From assembly GCA_947454485.1 (NCBI GenBank), contig CANGJJ010000011.1, forward strand, positions 34,244-98,243: DNA of 64,000 nt, read 5' to 3'. Both the position numbers and the translations under genes were made by a program. The stretch is from Beijerinckiaceae bacterium. GTDB taxonomy: Bacteria > Pseudomonadota > Alphaproteobacteria > Rhizobiales > Beijerinckiaceae. Positions 1 through 9,424 of the stretch are shown piece by piece; the first letter of the stretch is position 1, and every line of letters starts with the position of its first letter. The notes under the pieces are model-generated. The model was given only the letters and a program-made list of their open reading frames with translations. It searched no databases and had not been told where the DNA came from.

Positions 1-1428
1 TTCGATAGCTTCACGGTTCAGGCGTCACAGATCGTACGTTTGCGTGGCACAGCCATAGCTATGCGCGATCGCGACGGGCAGCAGCTGGTCAATACGCTCG
101 GCGTTCCAGGAAAGCCTCTACCTCGCAGCGCAGATCCGGCTTTGTTAGCAAGCGACAAGATCATTTTTGAGACAGGTGAGGCGCGTGTGTCTGATCTTTA
201 TATGGGAGCCTTTGCTAAAAGGCTCTTTGTGATGGTGGCTGTTCCCGTCATTCGGAACAACACAGTCCTTTATGTTCTGAATATCGGCATGGAGCCGGCA
301 GACCTCAGTCGTATCCTGTTATCTGATGTCCCAGCTGATTGGACGGCATCTATCGTTGATCGGCAATTTCGTGTGATCGCTCGCTCGCGTGATCTTGATC
401 GCTATGTCGGGCTCTATGGAACTCAACCATTTCGCGATGGCATTAAGAATGACACCGGAAGTTTTCACGGCGGCCAGACGATGGAGGGCGTATCCGTCTT
501 TACAGCCTATCAACGCTCTCACCTGTCAGGTTGGATTGTCGCTTTTGCGATACCTGAGGAAATTCTGCAGGAGCCGCTGCGTGATTTGTGGCGTAATTTT
601 GCTCTTATTGGTGGTTTCAGTTTAGCTTTGTCGCTTGTGGCCGCGCTGTTCTATGGTCGCATTATAGGTAATGGGCTTGGGATGTTGGCACGTTCTGCGC
701 GGCGTGTTGGCCAGCCTGATTTCGTACGCAGCACACAAACCGCCGTTCTTGAGATAGGAGAAGTTGGGCGCATCCTTGCCCAAGCCGACAGCGATTTGAA
801 GCGCAAAGACATCCATCAGCGTACTTTGTTGAACGAGCTTGATCACCGCGTCAAAAATACGCTTGCGATCATTCAATCGCTCGTCACACAGAGTCTTCGA
901 TCAACCCAATCCCTCGATCATTTTCGTGAAGCGATCACTGGCCGCGTGATGGCGCTCGCCCGTTCTCATGAAGTGTTGAGCGCGGTTCATTGGGAATGGC
1001 CCGAGTTGGGTGAGCTCGCCAAAGCGGTCTTGGGGCGGCAGAGTGGTCGCCTGGTTTATTCAGGGCCGCGTGTCAGTCTGACGCCGCGTGCAGTTGTGCC
1101 CTTCGCACAATTGTTTCAGGAGCTGATCAGTAATGCCGAGCGTCACGGAGCCTTGGGGCGGCCCTCGGGCCTTGTGTCTTTGCTATGGCGTTTGGATGAG
1201 GATGGCCGCCAGTTGCTGATTGATTGGGTTGAAACATCCACTGTCCCGATAGATGAAAAAAAATCTGACAGTCTCGGTCTTGCCATCATCCGAATTTGTA
1301 TTGAGCGACAGCTTGGCGGTTCGTGTGATTTCGAATTTTTCCCAACCGGCTTGCGTTTTCACGCCCGTGTTCCGTTGGAATCTGAGCTTGGCGTGAATGC
1401 CAATCCAATCCCGCTGGATGAAGGTTAG
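1..1428 (+). CDS. HWE-type sensor histidine kinase, 5' end outside window
   Basis: The reading frame is open from base 1, so the true start lies upstream; 475 residues are visible. The first ~195 residues look like an extracytoplasmic Cache-type sensor half. A membrane segment follows at about 598-663, then a cytoplasmic kinase. The phospho-acceptor region (about 835-867) reads ELDHRVKNTLA, the signature of HWE/HisKA_2 kinases rather than classical HisKA. An N-box (ELISNAERHG, about 1117-1150) and a late glycine-rich stretch (SLGLAIIR) form the ATPase domain. It probably autophosphorylates on the His of DHRVKN in response to an outside signal. No response regulator is adjacent in the window, so partner and signal are unknown. 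Confidence 0.85.
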   Translation, partial: FDSFTVQASQIVRLRGTAIAMRDRDGQQLVNTLGVPGKPLPRSADPALLASDKIIFETGEARVSDLYMGAFAKRLFVMVAVPVIRNNTVLYVLNIGMEPADLSRILLSDVPADWTASIVDRQFRVIARSRDLDRYVGLYGTQPFRDGIKNDTGSFHGGQTMEGVSVFTAYQRSHLSGWIVAFAIPEEILQEPLRDLWRNFALIGGFSLALSLVAALFYGRIIGNGLGMLARSARRVGQPDFVRSTQTAVLEIGEVGRILAQADSDLKRKDIHQRTLLNELDHRVKNTLAIIQSLVTQSLRSTQSLDHFREAITGRVMALARSHEVLSAVHWEWPELGELAKAVLGRQSGRLVYSGPRVSLTPRAVVPFAQLFQELISNAERHGALGRPSGLVSLLWRLDEDGRQLLIDWVETSTVPIDEKKSDSLGLAIIRICIERQLGGSCDFEFFPTGLRFHARVPLESELGVNANPIPLDEG

Positions 1429-1755
1429 CCGCGCCTGCAGGTGTTTATCGTTGTCGTTCCCCTCGCAATCCCCTGATTGGCGCCTTGATTGCAGTTGTAT
1501 GGTTCATTGATTTTCTAACTCCCTGATTTTTGATGGAAGCGGGAAAAAGTGAGCTGGTGCACACCTGAATTGCAAAGATTAAGTATGTGACCCAAAATGG
1601 GTTGCCTTTTGGTCCAGCAGGAGCCAAATTACCGCCAAGGTCGCTGCCTGTTTAAGGCTTTCGCAACTTCAACGGGACAGAGTGTCGGTGCAGACGGCTT
1701 CCGCGTATGGGGACTGGATGCGCTGAGACCCCTCATCGAGTATGCGTATCAAACG
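1429..1755. other. Non-coding stretch between the kinase gene and rlpA
   Basis: No convincing gene is seen. The rlpA frame stays open back to about 1597, but the residues encoded there do not resemble the family and the lipoprotein signal starts at 1756. An imperfect hairpin at 1589-1614 (GACCCAAAA pairing with TTTTGGTC) has no T tract after it and is too weak to call a terminator. Confidence 0.5.
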
Positions 1756-2700
1756 ATGATTTCGATCTTAGCGGCCACATGCCGCCTGCCTGCGGGGTCC
1801 TCGATCCTGCGCAATGCTCTTCTGGTTGGCGCTGCCGCCAGTGTTCTGGCTGGCTGTGCCCAGCAGCCGGACAAGAAGAAGCGTTCGAAAGAATATTTCC
1901 CGAGCTCAGTCTATGGCGCCGCCAGCGAGCGCGTGGTGAATGAGGGCGATCCCGTGCCGCGCGGAGGCGGGCAATATTTGGTAGGTCGGCCCTATACAAT
2001 CGCCGGCAAGACCTATGTGCCGACCGATCGCCCGCCCCAGAGCCAGGCTGGCTTGGCCTCTTATTATGGCGGCGCCTTCCACGGTCGGCGCACGGCCAAT
2101 GGCGAAGTCTATGACATGAATTCGATCTCAGCGGCGCATCCGACCATGCCGCTACCCAGCTATGTGCGCGTTACCAATACGCGTAACGGGCGCTCGATTA
2201 TCGTGCGCGTCAATGATCGTGGGCCGTTCCATTCTTCGCGCATCATGGATGTGTCGGCTCGCGTTGCTGAGGCGCTTGATTTCAAGCGTTTTGGCACGGC
2301 TCCCATCAAGCTCGACTATATCGCCAAGGCCGGTCTTGCTGGTTCTGATGATGAGAAGCTTTTCGCCACTTTGCGGACTGACGGCAAGCCAGCCAATCTG
2401 AATGGCAATCCGGAGGCGCCCGCAACGATGGTCGCTGAGGCGCCTTTGCGCAAACCTGAGGCTGCAGCTTCCGCAACAACGGTGGAGCAGGGGACGCGCG
2501 CGCTCAACCTGGCCTCAGTGGCTCCCGCGCCCCCGCCGCGCCCCTTTGAGATTGGCCCGACAGGCCTCCGGGGCACCGCGCCCCAGCGTCAGGCTGTGCT
2601 CTTTTCCGATCAGCGCCCATCTGCCCCTGCGGCGCCTGTGCGCAATGAGCCCGCCTTTCAGGCCCCCTCAGTGCCTTTGCCACCCCGGCGGCCGCGTTAA
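1756..2700 (+). CDS. rlpA: RlpA-family septal ring lipoprotein (lytic transglycosylase)
   Basis: Protein of 314 residues. The start at 1756 gives a lipoprotein signal peptide ending in a lipobox, VLAGC, with lipidated Cys34; the longer frame from 1597 would bury this signal. The double-psi beta-barrel domain lies at about residues 97-185, with GLASYYG, HGRRTANGE, YVRVTNTRNGRS and VRVNDRGPF motifs. RlpA proteins sit in the outer membrane, and characterised members cut naked glycan strands at septa. The C-terminal ~110 residues are Ala/Pro-rich and end in PPRRPR; I see no SPOR domain, which the best-known members carry for septal targeting. The next gene is a D-Ala-D-Ala carboxypeptidase, so the pair is a small peptidoglycan module. 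Confidence 0.85.
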   Translation: MISILAATCRLPAGSSILRNALLVGAAASVLAGCAQQPDKKKRSKEYFPSSVYGAASERVVNEGDPVPRGGGQYLVGRPYTIAGKTYVPTDRPPQSQAGLASYYGGAFHGRRTANGEVYDMNSISAAHPTMPLPSYVRVTNTRNGRSIIVRVNDRGPFHSSRIMDVSARVAEALDFKRFGTAPIKLDYIAKAGLAGSDDEKLFATLRTDGKPANLNGNPEAPATMVAEAPLRKPEAAASATTVEQGTRALNLASVAPAPPPRPFEIGPTGLRGTAPQRQAVLFSDQRPSAPAAPVRNEPAFQAPSVPLPPRRPR

Positions 2701-2753
2701 TCTGCTCAGCTCGTTGATTTAGTTGGCTCAAAGCGCCACATTGGCCATGCGGG

Positions 2754-3953
2754 ATGGTCCCGCTGAGGCGGGGTGGTTCTGTGCTGTTGGTCCTGCGTTT
2801 GCTGGTGATCTTTGGGCTCGTGCCAGTTGCGGCAGTTGCGCAAGTGTCGAGCTTTTCAACCAGCGCACCCTATGTCGTGCTCTATGACGCAGACACTGGC
2901 AGCTATCTGTATGAGCGGGGTTCAGATGTGCCCGTCTCGCCAGCCTCCACCGCCAAAATCATGGCCGCCGAAGTGGTCTTCCATGACTTGAAGCTTGGGC
3001 GGCTCTCACTCGATCAGGAATTGAGCGTCAGCGAACATGCATGGCGCACAGGCGGAGCTATGGCGCGCGGCTCCAGCATGTTTGCTGCTTTGGGCAGTCG
3101 CATCAAAGTGGAAGATCTTTTGCGCGGTTTGCTGGTTGTGTCGGGCAATGATGCGGGGATCATTCTGGGCGAAGGATTGGCCGGGTCAGACTCAGCCTTC
3201 GCGCAGCGCATGACACAGCGCGCGCAGGAGCTTGGATTACGCTCCCTGAGTTTCCGCAATTCTTGGGGCAAGGATGACCCGGGCCAAAAAGTCACGGCGC
3301 GCGACATGGCTTTGCTCGCCGCTCATGTCATCAAGACTTATCCTGAATATTACCCCTATTTCGCCGAGCGCGAATTCACCTGGAGCAAGATCCGCCAGCA
3401 AAACCGCAATCCTCTTCTGACGATGGATCTAGGGGCGGATGGTCTCAAGACCGGCAATATCGACGAGTCGAGCGGTTATGGAATTGTAGGCTCGGCTGTG
3501 CAGAACGGCCAGCGACTGATCCTCGCCATGTATGGATTGAAAACCGCCAAAGAACGCGCGGAGGAAGCGCGCAAGATTCTGCAATGGGGTTTTCGGTCTT
3601 TTGAGACCAAACAAGTCATGGGGCAGGGCGAGGTTGTCGGCACAGCCCGGCTTTATGGAGGCGCGCAATTCAGTGTGCCTTTGGTCACTACAAAAGCGGT
3701 TCGTGTTCTTGTGCCGCGCGGCACGAGTGAGCGCTTGAGCGCGCGCATCGTTTATATGGGGCCGATTTCGGCACCCGTTCAGGAAGGCGCCGAGATGGCA
3801 CGGCTCAAAATCTTCCGGGGCAACAATCTGGCACTCGACATTCCTTTGGTGGCAGGCGAAACAGTGGAGGCGGGCTCTCTGCCGCGCCGTGCTCTTGATG
3901 CCAGTCTGGAGCTCGGCCAGTCACTCATTCGGACTTATGTTTTCAAGCAATGA
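2754..3953 (+). CDS. D-alanyl-D-alanine carboxypeptidase (PBP5/6 type)
   Basis: A 399-residue serine peptidase of family S11 that removes the terminal D-Ala from peptidoglycan pentapeptides in the periplasm. An N-terminal hydrophobic stretch (about residues 9-28) ending in AVAQ is a signal peptide. All three active-site motifs are present: S65-T-A-K68, S130-G-N and K232-T-G. The C-terminal part (about 275-375) fits the beta-rich PBP5 C-terminal domain, and the last residues (LGQSLIRTYVFKQ) could form the amphipathic membrane anchor. Its stop overlaps the tmk start by four bases, so it probably leads the tmk-holB-metG run. The name dacC or dacA would be a guess. Confidence 0.93.
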   Translation: MVPLRRGGSVLLVLRLLVIFGLVPVAAVAQVSSFSTSAPYVVLYDADTGSYLYERGSDVPVSPASTAKIMAAEVVFHDLKLGRLSLDQELSVSEHAWRTGGAMARGSSMFAALGSRIKVEDLLRGLLVVSGNDAGIILGEGLAGSDSAFAQRMTQRAQELGLRSLSFRNSWGKDDPGQKVTARDMALLAAHVIKTYPEYYPYFAEREFTWSKIRQQNRNPLLTMDLGADGLKTGNIDESSGYGIVGSAVQNGQRLILAMYGLKTAKERAEEARKILQWGFRSFETKQVMGQGEVVGTARLYGGAQFSVPLVTTKAVRVLVPRGTSERLSARIVYMGPISAPVQEGAEMARLKIFRGNNLALDIPLVAGETVEAGSLPRRALDASLELGQSLIRTYVFKQ

Positions 3954-4636
3954 CCGACCCGTCACTTCATAACCAGCCTCGACGTGGGCGCTTCATCACG
4001 CTTGAAGGCGGGGAGGGGGCCGGTAAATCGACGCAGGTCAAATTGCTCGCAGAGCATATTCGCAGTCTGGGATTTGAATGCGTCGTCACCCGCGAGCCCG
4101 GTGGATCGCCCGTTGCTGAGCAATTGCGTGAGGTGATTTTGTCAGGTGCAGCTGCACCGCTGGGCCCTGCAGCAGAAGCTGTTTTGTTTTCTGCAGCGCG
4201 CATTGATCACATCACACAGACGATTGCGCCGGCCCTGCAGCGCGGTGCCTTTGTTATTTGCGATCGTTTCGCCGATTCCACGCGCGCTTATCAAGGTGCG
4301 CAAGGCAAGGTTGATCAGGCGCTGATTTCTGCCCTCGAAAAAGTGGCTGTTGGTCCCTATCGACCTGACCTCACCTTGGTGCTGGATTTGCCTGCCGAAA
4401 CTGGACTGGCACGTGCACATCAACGGCGCACAGGCGCTGTTGATCGTTTTGAGGCTGAGGGCTTAGCTTTTCATCAAGGCTTGCGTGAGGCTTTTTTGGA
4501 GATTGCGCGCAAGGAGCCGCATCGCTGTGCTGTGATTGACGCTTCGCAATCTCCCGATGAGGTTGGCAGCGCGATCTGGGATGTTGTGCAAGAGCGCCTC
4601 TCATCTGCTCTGGCGCGAAAGGCACAGACCCTATGA
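3950..4636 (+). CDS. tmk: Thymidylate kinase
   Basis: A 228-residue protein that phosphorylates dTMP to dTDP with ATP in dTTP synthesis. The P-loop GGEGAGKST is at residues 20-28. TREPGGSP follows at about 47-54, the D105-R106 motif sits in ICDRFADST, and a lid region RRTGAVDRFE lies near 155-165. Length and motif order match bacterial Tmk. It overlaps the upstream carboxypeptidase and the downstream holB by four bases each (ATGA), indicating translational coupling. The tmk-holB-metG-tatD order is widespread in bacteria and supports the call. Confidence 0.96.
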   Translation: MTDPSLHNQPRRGRFITLEGGEGAGKSTQVKLLAEHIRSLGFECVVTREPGGSPVAEQLREVILSGAAAPLGPAAEAVLFSAARIDHITQTIAPALQRGAFVICDRFADSTRAYQGAQGKVDQALISALEKVAVGPYRPDLTLVLDLPAETGLARAHQRRTGAVDRFEAEGLAFHQGLREAFLEIARKEPHRCAVIDASQSPDEVGSAIWDVVQERLSSALARKAQTL

Positions 4637-5715
4637 GCCGCAAGAGTGACAGTGAAGCGCTACCCGAAAGCGATGCGCTTTTTGAAGAGGCGCATCCTCG
4701 CCATCGCTACGAACTTTTTGGGCATCACAAGGTTGAGCAAGATTTGCTCGAAGCCTATCGGCACAATCGTTTGCCGCAGGCCATCATTCTGGGTGGACCA
4801 GAGGGGATCGGCAAAGCTACGCTCGCTTGGCGTTTTGCACGTTTCGTTCTCGCCAATCCACTTGCAGCTTCTGCGTCCGTGCAACAGGCGCAGGATTTGA
4901 GTGTGAGCGCTGACCATCCTGTGTCCAAGCGGCTTGAAGCCATGGGGCATGGTGATCTGTTGGTCTTGCGCCGGGAATGGAACGACAAGACGAAGAAGCA
5001 CTATACCGAGATCCGCATCGACGATGTGCGCCAAGCGATGAATCTCTATCATCATGCCTCATCAGAGGGTGGATGGCGCATCTGCATTGTCGACAGCGCG
5101 GATGATCTCAATATCTCCAGCGCCAATGCTTTGCTGAAGATCATCGAAGAGCCGCCGCCACTCTCTCTATTTCTCTTCATCAGTCACCGGCCTGGCCGGA
5201 TGTTGCCGACCATTCGCTCACGCTCTCGCCTCATTCATATGGAGCCGCTGGACACGCAGGATGTGGTGGCCGCGATCAAGTCGCTGGGCGAAGACTGGGC
5301 GCATCATGAAGGGCTGGAGGATGCTGCCGAGCGCTCGGGTGGCTCGGTGCGTCAGGCCCTTCGGCTTCTCAGCCGCGAAGGCTTGGAGCTGACCGGCGAG
5401 ATTGAGGAGCTTCTCAACCGCTTGCCTGATGTGGACTGGAGTGGTTTGCACCAGCTCGCTGACCGGGTCTCGGCCAGCGATGCGCAAGATGACTTTGCCG
5501 CCACCATTGAGGCCATTCAGGACTGGCTGGACCATCAGGTGCGCAGCGAGGCTGCGGCGGGGGCGGGGCCAGCAAGCCTTGCACCCTATGCGCAGGTATG
5601 GGAAAAAGTCGCCGACTCGGTTCGCGAGGCGGAGGCCATCAACCTCGATAAACGCCCGCTTATATTGTCGATTTTCGCCGATCTCGCAGCTGCCGTCAGC
5701 GCTGCGCGGCCCTGA
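4633..5715 (+). CDS. holB: DNA polymerase III subunit delta prime
   Basis: A 360-residue clamp-loader subunit, an AAA+ family protein of the gamma/tau complex that helps load the beta sliding clamp. Visible motifs are [18 protein letters not shown] (P-loop-like, about residues 54-71), a sensor stretch [20 protein letters not shown], and the arginine-rich IRSRSRLI that follows it, equivalent to the SRC region of related subunits. The C-terminal helical part shows no catalytic motif, as expected. The start overlaps tmk in an ATGA; metG begins 38 bases after the stop. Confidence 0.93.
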   Translation: MSRKSDSEALPESDALFEEAHPRHRYELFGHHKVEQDLLEAYRHNRLPQAIILGGPEGIGKATLAWRFARFVLANPLAASASVQQAQDLSVSADHPVSKRLEAMGHGDLLVLRREWNDKTKKHYTEIRIDDVRQAMNLYHHASSEGGWRICIVDSADDLNISSANALLKIIEEPPPLSLFLFISHRPGRMLPTIRSRSRLIHMEPLDTQDVVAAIKSLGEDWAHHEGLEDAAERSGGSVRQALRLLSREGLELTGEIEELLNRLPDVDWSGLHQLADRVSASDAQDDFAATIEAIQDWLDHQVRSEAAAGAGPASLAPYAQVWEKVADSVREAEAINLDKRPLILSIFADLAAAVSAARP

Positions 5716-5753
5716 ATGGGAGCGCTGGTGCGCCAGCGCATTTTGGTACCACA

Positions 5754-7322
5754 ATGGCCAACAGCCGCTTCTACATCACGACTGCAATTCCTTATGCCAA
5801 TGGCGCGCCCCATATCGGCCATGCCTATGAGCGGATTGCGACCGATGCAATCCAGCGTTTCATGCGTCTGGACGGCCGTGACGTGCTCTTCGTCACGGGC
5901 ATGGATGAGCATGGCCAGAAGATGCAGCAGACAGCCGCGCGCGACGGCATCAGCCCGCAGCAGCTCGCCGACCGCACAGCTGCGCAATTTGAAAAGATGG
6001 GCGAGGCGCTGAATGCGCGCGCCGATGACATCGTGCGCACGACCCAGCCGCGCCACTATGCGGCCAGTCAGGAAATCTGGAAGCGGATGGCCGCCAAGGG
6101 CGATATCTATATTTCCAAATATCCGGGCTGGTATTCGGTGCGCGACGAGGCTTTCTTCGACGAGAGCGAGCTCAGCCAAAATGCCGAGGGCAAGAAGTTT
6201 GCCCCCACGGGCGCGCCGGTCGAATGGGTGGAAGAGGAGAGTTATTATTTCAAGCTCTCGGCCTATGCCGACAAGCTGCTGGCCTATTACAAGGCCCATC
6301 CCGATTTCATCGTGCCGGATAAATATCGCAATGAGATCGTCGCCTTTGTTGAGCGCGGGCTCAATGATCTGTCGATCAGTCGCTCGACCTTCAATTGGGG
6401 TGTGCCTGTTCCGGGCGATGACCGTCATGTCATGTATGTCTGGGTCGATGCGCTGACCAATTACATCACCGGCACGGGCTTTCCTGATGCGGGTGCGGAG
6501 CGCGCGCCCTATTGGCCGGCCGATGCCCATGTGATTGGCAAGGACATCACCCGCTTCCATGCGATCTATTGGCCGGCCTTTTTGATGTCAGCCGAATTGC
6601 CACTGCCCAAGCAGATTGTCGTCCACGGCTTTCTGTTCAATCGCGGTGAGAAAATGTCAAAGTCAGTCGGCAATGTGATCGACCCTTTCACGCTCGCCAG
6701 CCATTATGGCGTGGACCAGATGCGCTATTTCTTCTTGCGCGAAGTGCCCTTCGGTCAGGATGGGAATTATTCGCATGAGGCCATCGTCCAGCGTATCAAT
6801 GCGGATCTGGCCAATGATCTGGGCAATCTGGCGCAGCGGTCCTTGTCGATGATCGCCAAGAATTGCGGCGGCGTGGTGCCAACCCCCGGCAGCTTTACTC
6901 CTGAGGATGAGGCCATGCTGGCTGATGCGGCGGCGCTCGCAGATAAATCCCGCGCGGCCATGAAGGACTATGCGCTGCATCTCGTTTTGGGCGAGATCTG
7001 GCGCGTCGTGGCAGAGGCCAATCGCTATTTCGCCTCGCAGGAGCCTTGGAAACTGACCAAGAGCGATCCGGCCCGCCGCGATACGGTGCTCTATGTGACT
7101 GCCGAAGTTCTGCGCAATGTCGCACTCATGGCCCAGCCTTTCATTCCCGATGCGGCAGCCAAGCTGCTTGATCTGCTGGGCGTTGATGCTGATGCGCGCG
7201 CTTTTGACAAGGTTGGAAGCGCTGGGCGTTTGATCGCGGGTCGTGCTTTGCCTGCCCCCGCGCCGATCTTCCCGCGATATGTGGAGGCAGAGGAGGGGGC
7301 TCCGGCTCAGGCGAAGAACTGA
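5754..7322 (+). CDS. metG: Methionyl-tRNA synthetase
   Basis: A 522-residue class I aminoacyl-tRNA synthetase that charges tRNA-Met. The HIGH signature is H20-I-G-H23 and the KMSKS loop is K300-M-S-K-S304. The length, without a C-terminal tRNA-binding EMAP-like domain, fits the short MetG form common in alphaproteobacteria. The connective insert (about residues 115-150) has no cysteine knuckle in what I read, so it appears to be the zinc-free type. The TGA stop shares its last base with the tatD ATG (TGATG), so translation is probably coupled. Confidence 0.97.
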   Translation: MANSRFYITTAIPYANGAPHIGHAYERIATDAIQRFMRLDGRDVLFVTGMDEHGQKMQQTAARDGISPQQLADRTAAQFEKMGEALNARADDIVRTTQPRHYAASQEIWKRMAAKGDIYISKYPGWYSVRDEAFFDESELSQNAEGKKFAPTGAPVEWVEEESYYFKLSAYADKLLAYYKAHPDFIVPDKYRNEIVAFVERGLNDLSISRSTFNWGVPVPGDDRHVMYVWVDALTNYITGTGFPDAGAERAPYWPADAHVIGKDITRFHAIYWPAFLMSAELPLPKQIVVHGFLFNRGEKMSKSVGNVIDPFTLASHYGVDQMRYFFLREVPFGQDGNYSHEAIVQRINADLANDLGNLAQRSLSMIAKNCGGVVPTPGSFTPEDEAMLADAAALADKSRAAMKDYALHLVLGEIWRVVAEANRYFASQEPWKLTKSDPARRDTVLYVTAEVLRNVALMAQPFIPDAAAKLLDLLGVDADARAFDKVGSAGRLIAGRALPAPAPIFPRYVEAEEGAPAQAKN

Positions 7323-8107
7323 TGCTGATCGACTCCCACTGCCATCTCGACTTCCCCGATTTCGAGGCTGAGTTGCCCTCGGTGATCGAGCGCGCCCGCA
7401 CCCATGGTGTGGGGCGCATGATTACGATTTCCACCCGTGTCGCCAAATATGATGTCTATCGGTCCATCGCTGAGGCCAATCCATCGGTCTGGTTCTCGAC
7501 AGGCACGCATCCGCATCAGGCACATGAGGAGGCCGAGGTCAGTGTTGAGGATCTTGTAGCGCGAGCCAGCCATCCGCGCTGCATCGCCATTGGGGAGGCC
7601 GGTCTTGATTACCACTATGACAAGAGCCCGCGCGATGTGGCCGAGCAGGTCTTTCGTCGTCATATCGAGGCTGCGCGCCGCACGGGTCTGCCGCTCGTCA
7701 TCCATTCGCGCGATGCAGATGAAGATATGGCGCGTATTCTGCGCGATGAGATGGGGAAGGGGCCTTTCAAAGCCCTGCTCCATTGTTTCACCTCGAGCCG
7801 TTCGCTGGCAGAGACTGCGATGGAACTCGGGCTCTATATCTCCTTCTCCGGGGTGCTTACTTTCAAGAATTCGCAGGAGCTTCGCGACATCGCGCGCGAT
7901 ATGCCGCTCGATCGTGTCTTGGTTGAGACAGATGCTCCGTTTTTGGCGCCAGTTCCACATCGCGGCAAGCGCAATGAACCTGCCTTCGTGACAGAAACTG
8001 CCCGTATTTTAGGGACTGCCAAGGGGCTAAGCGCCGAAGAAATCATCTCAAAAACAACGGGAAATGCATTGTTTTTGTTTGATAAAATGCCGGGCCTGTC
8101 GACATGA
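7322..8107 (+). CDS. TatD-family metal-dependent hydrolase (DNase)
   Basis: A 261-residue TIM-barrel amidohydrolase. The metal-binding H6-C-H8 motif is at the very N-terminus (IDSHCHLDF), AIGEAGLDYHYD carries the conserved Glu, VIHSRDAD and ALLHCFTSS supply further His ligands, and LVETDAPFLAP carries the late Asp. TatD relatives have 3'-5' exonuclease activity and are linked to DNA repair or clearance. It starts inside the metG stop and overlaps the MBL hydrolase by four bases; the metG-tatD-MBL trio is conserved across alphaproteobacteria. Confidence 0.93.
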   Translation: MLIDSHCHLDFPDFEAELPSVIERARTHGVGRMITISTRVAKYDVYRSIAEANPSVWFSTGTHPHQAHEEAEVSVEDLVARASHPRCIAIGEAGLDYHYDKSPRDVAEQVFRRHIEAARRTGLPLVIHSRDADEDMARILRDEMGKGPFKALLHCFTSSRSLAETAMELGLYISFSGVLTFKNSQELRDIARDMPLDRVLVETDAPFLAPVPHRGKRNEPAFVTETARILGTAKGLSAEEIISKTTGNALFLFDKMPGLST

Positions 8108-8898
8108 CAACGCGCGTCACCATTCTGGGCTGTGGCTCGTCTGGGGGCGTTCCCCGTGTGGCGCAGGGCTGGGGTGTCTGCGATCCCAAGAATCCGCTGA
8201 ACCGCCGCCGCCGCTGCTCCATTCTGGTCGAGCAGATTGGCCCTGAGGGGGTGACGCGGGTGCTGGTGGATACATCGCCCGATCTGCGCGATCAGTTGCT
8301 AAGCGCTGATGTAGACCGGATCGATGCGGTCATGATGACCCATCCACATGCTGACCATACGAATGGGATCGACGATCTGCGCCCGCTGGTCATTCATATG
8401 AAGCGGCGCCTTGATATTTTCCTCGATGAGCAAACCTCAGAGATGCTGCGCCGAGCCTTCGGCTATATTTTCGAGACGCCCGAGGGCAGCAATTATCCGC
8501 CTTTACTCAACGAGCATCGCATTCGACCGGGCCATGGATTTACGGTCGAGGGGGCTGGCGGGCCGCTGGAGGTGATGCCTTTCAGGCTCGATCATGGCGA
8601 GATCGACGCGGTTGGATTTCGCTTCAATAAAATAGTTTATTCACCTGATTTTAAAGCGATTTATCCAGAATCCATGACCTGTTTGGAAGGGCTGGATCTG
8701 TGGATTATCGACGGCCTGCGCCACACAATCCATCCGACCCATATTTCAATTCCAGAGGCTCTGGCTTTTGCGCATCAATATCGTTCCAAGCGCACAGTGC
8801 TCACCAATCTGTCGAGTGAGGTGGATTACGAGCAGCTGCGGTCCGAATTGCCCGAAGGCATTGAGGCCGCTCACGATCTCATGGTGCTGACCATCTGA
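8104..8898 (+). CDS. MBL-fold metallohydrolase, PhnP-like
   Basis: A 264-residue protein with the metallo-beta-lactamase core. The metal motif is H80-P-H82-A-D84-H85, followed by a second-metal His in FRLDHGEIDAVGF and a final His in THISIPEA. The N-terminal GCGSSGGVPR and the CDP...RRRCSIL segment match the PhnP/phosphoribosyl cyclic phosphodiesterase branch. The genomic place after tatD argues for a housekeeping phosphodiesterase rather than phosphonate breakdown; the substrate cannot be told from sequence. It is the last gene of the coupled run. Confidence 0.87.
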   Translation: MTTRVTILGCGSSGGVPRVAQGWGVCDPKNPLNRRRRCSILVEQIGPEGVTRVLVDTSPDLRDQLLSADVDRIDAVMMTHPHADHTNGIDDLRPLVIHMKRRLDIFLDEQTSEMLRRAFGYIFETPEGSNYPPLLNEHRIRPGHGFTVEGAGGPLEVMPFRLDHGEIDAVGFRFNKIVYSPDFKAIYPESMTCLEGLDLWIIDGLRHTIHPTHISIPEALAFAHQYRSKRTVLTNLSSEVDYEQLRSELPEGIEAAHDLMVLTI

Positions 8899-9424
8899 CC
8901 TAGGTATGGATTTGTGTTCCATAATATTGATTATGCGATGCATGGATCAGTTCTCTACACGCCCCCTCAAAGCGTTTCTGGCCAAAGCCGCCACCGTCTT
9001 CCAATCGCTCTGGCTTGTTTTCGAAGGCGCGCCATTGCGCTCTTACGGATACCGCTCGAAGCTTTTTTTGAAGTGGTCATTCGGGCTGGCGTCTTTGATA
9101 GACAGCTGCCAGCACCCCTCAGATGCGGCTGTCTTTTTCCCTCGTCGCTGCGGTTTTCCAATGGTTTAGCTCAAGCAATCTTCGGGCGTAAAAATGCCCG
9201 CTGCCTAGGTTTCGTTTTTTTTCGCAACTTTCTGTGTTTCAAGTAGCCAAAGGGGTTGCTTTGCTGCTACATTATATCGCAGGAGCGCGCACATACTGAC
9301 GGCAGAACCATTGAGGCCTTCGCTGGCACGATAGGACTGAGTGACGGACGGGGTGCTGCTCCGGCCGCGTTTTTTATGTTTTGAACGCGGCGGAGCTGAG
9401 AATGGTCGGCGGAGACAGGACAGG
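8899..9424. other. Non-coding stretch with dif-like palindrome and cold-shock leader
   Basis: No ORF here looks like a protein. It holds the dif-like palindrome at 8914-8941 and a weak stem (CGGGCG with TGCCCG, 9183-9200) whose T8 run comes 14 bases later. The last ~150 bases are probably the 5' leader of the cold-shock gene, for which long structured leaders are usual. Confidence 0.5.
8914..8941. other. dif-like XerCD site candidate
   Basis: A 28-base site has arms GTGTTCCATAA and TTATGCGATGC around the six-base centre TATTGA. The inner arms CATAA and TTATG are exact inverted repeats at the dif spacing (11-6-11). Established dif sites have this CATAA-N6-TTATG core. The site starts 16 bases after the MBL hydrolase stop. 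Whether it is the chromosomal dif, a Xer-type attachment site or a regulator site cannot be decided from one window. Confidence 0.4.

Noticed and set aside
8104..8898. Beta-lactamase resistance gene
   Set aside because: The metal motif is the general MBL fold, but the PhnP-like N-terminus and metG-tatD neighbourhood point to a housekeeping phosphodiesterase, and no signal peptide is present.
9183..9200. Terminator for the metG-tatD-MBL run
   Set aside because: The stem is only six bases with a G-T pair, and the T8 run begins 14 bases later, so it is too weak to call.
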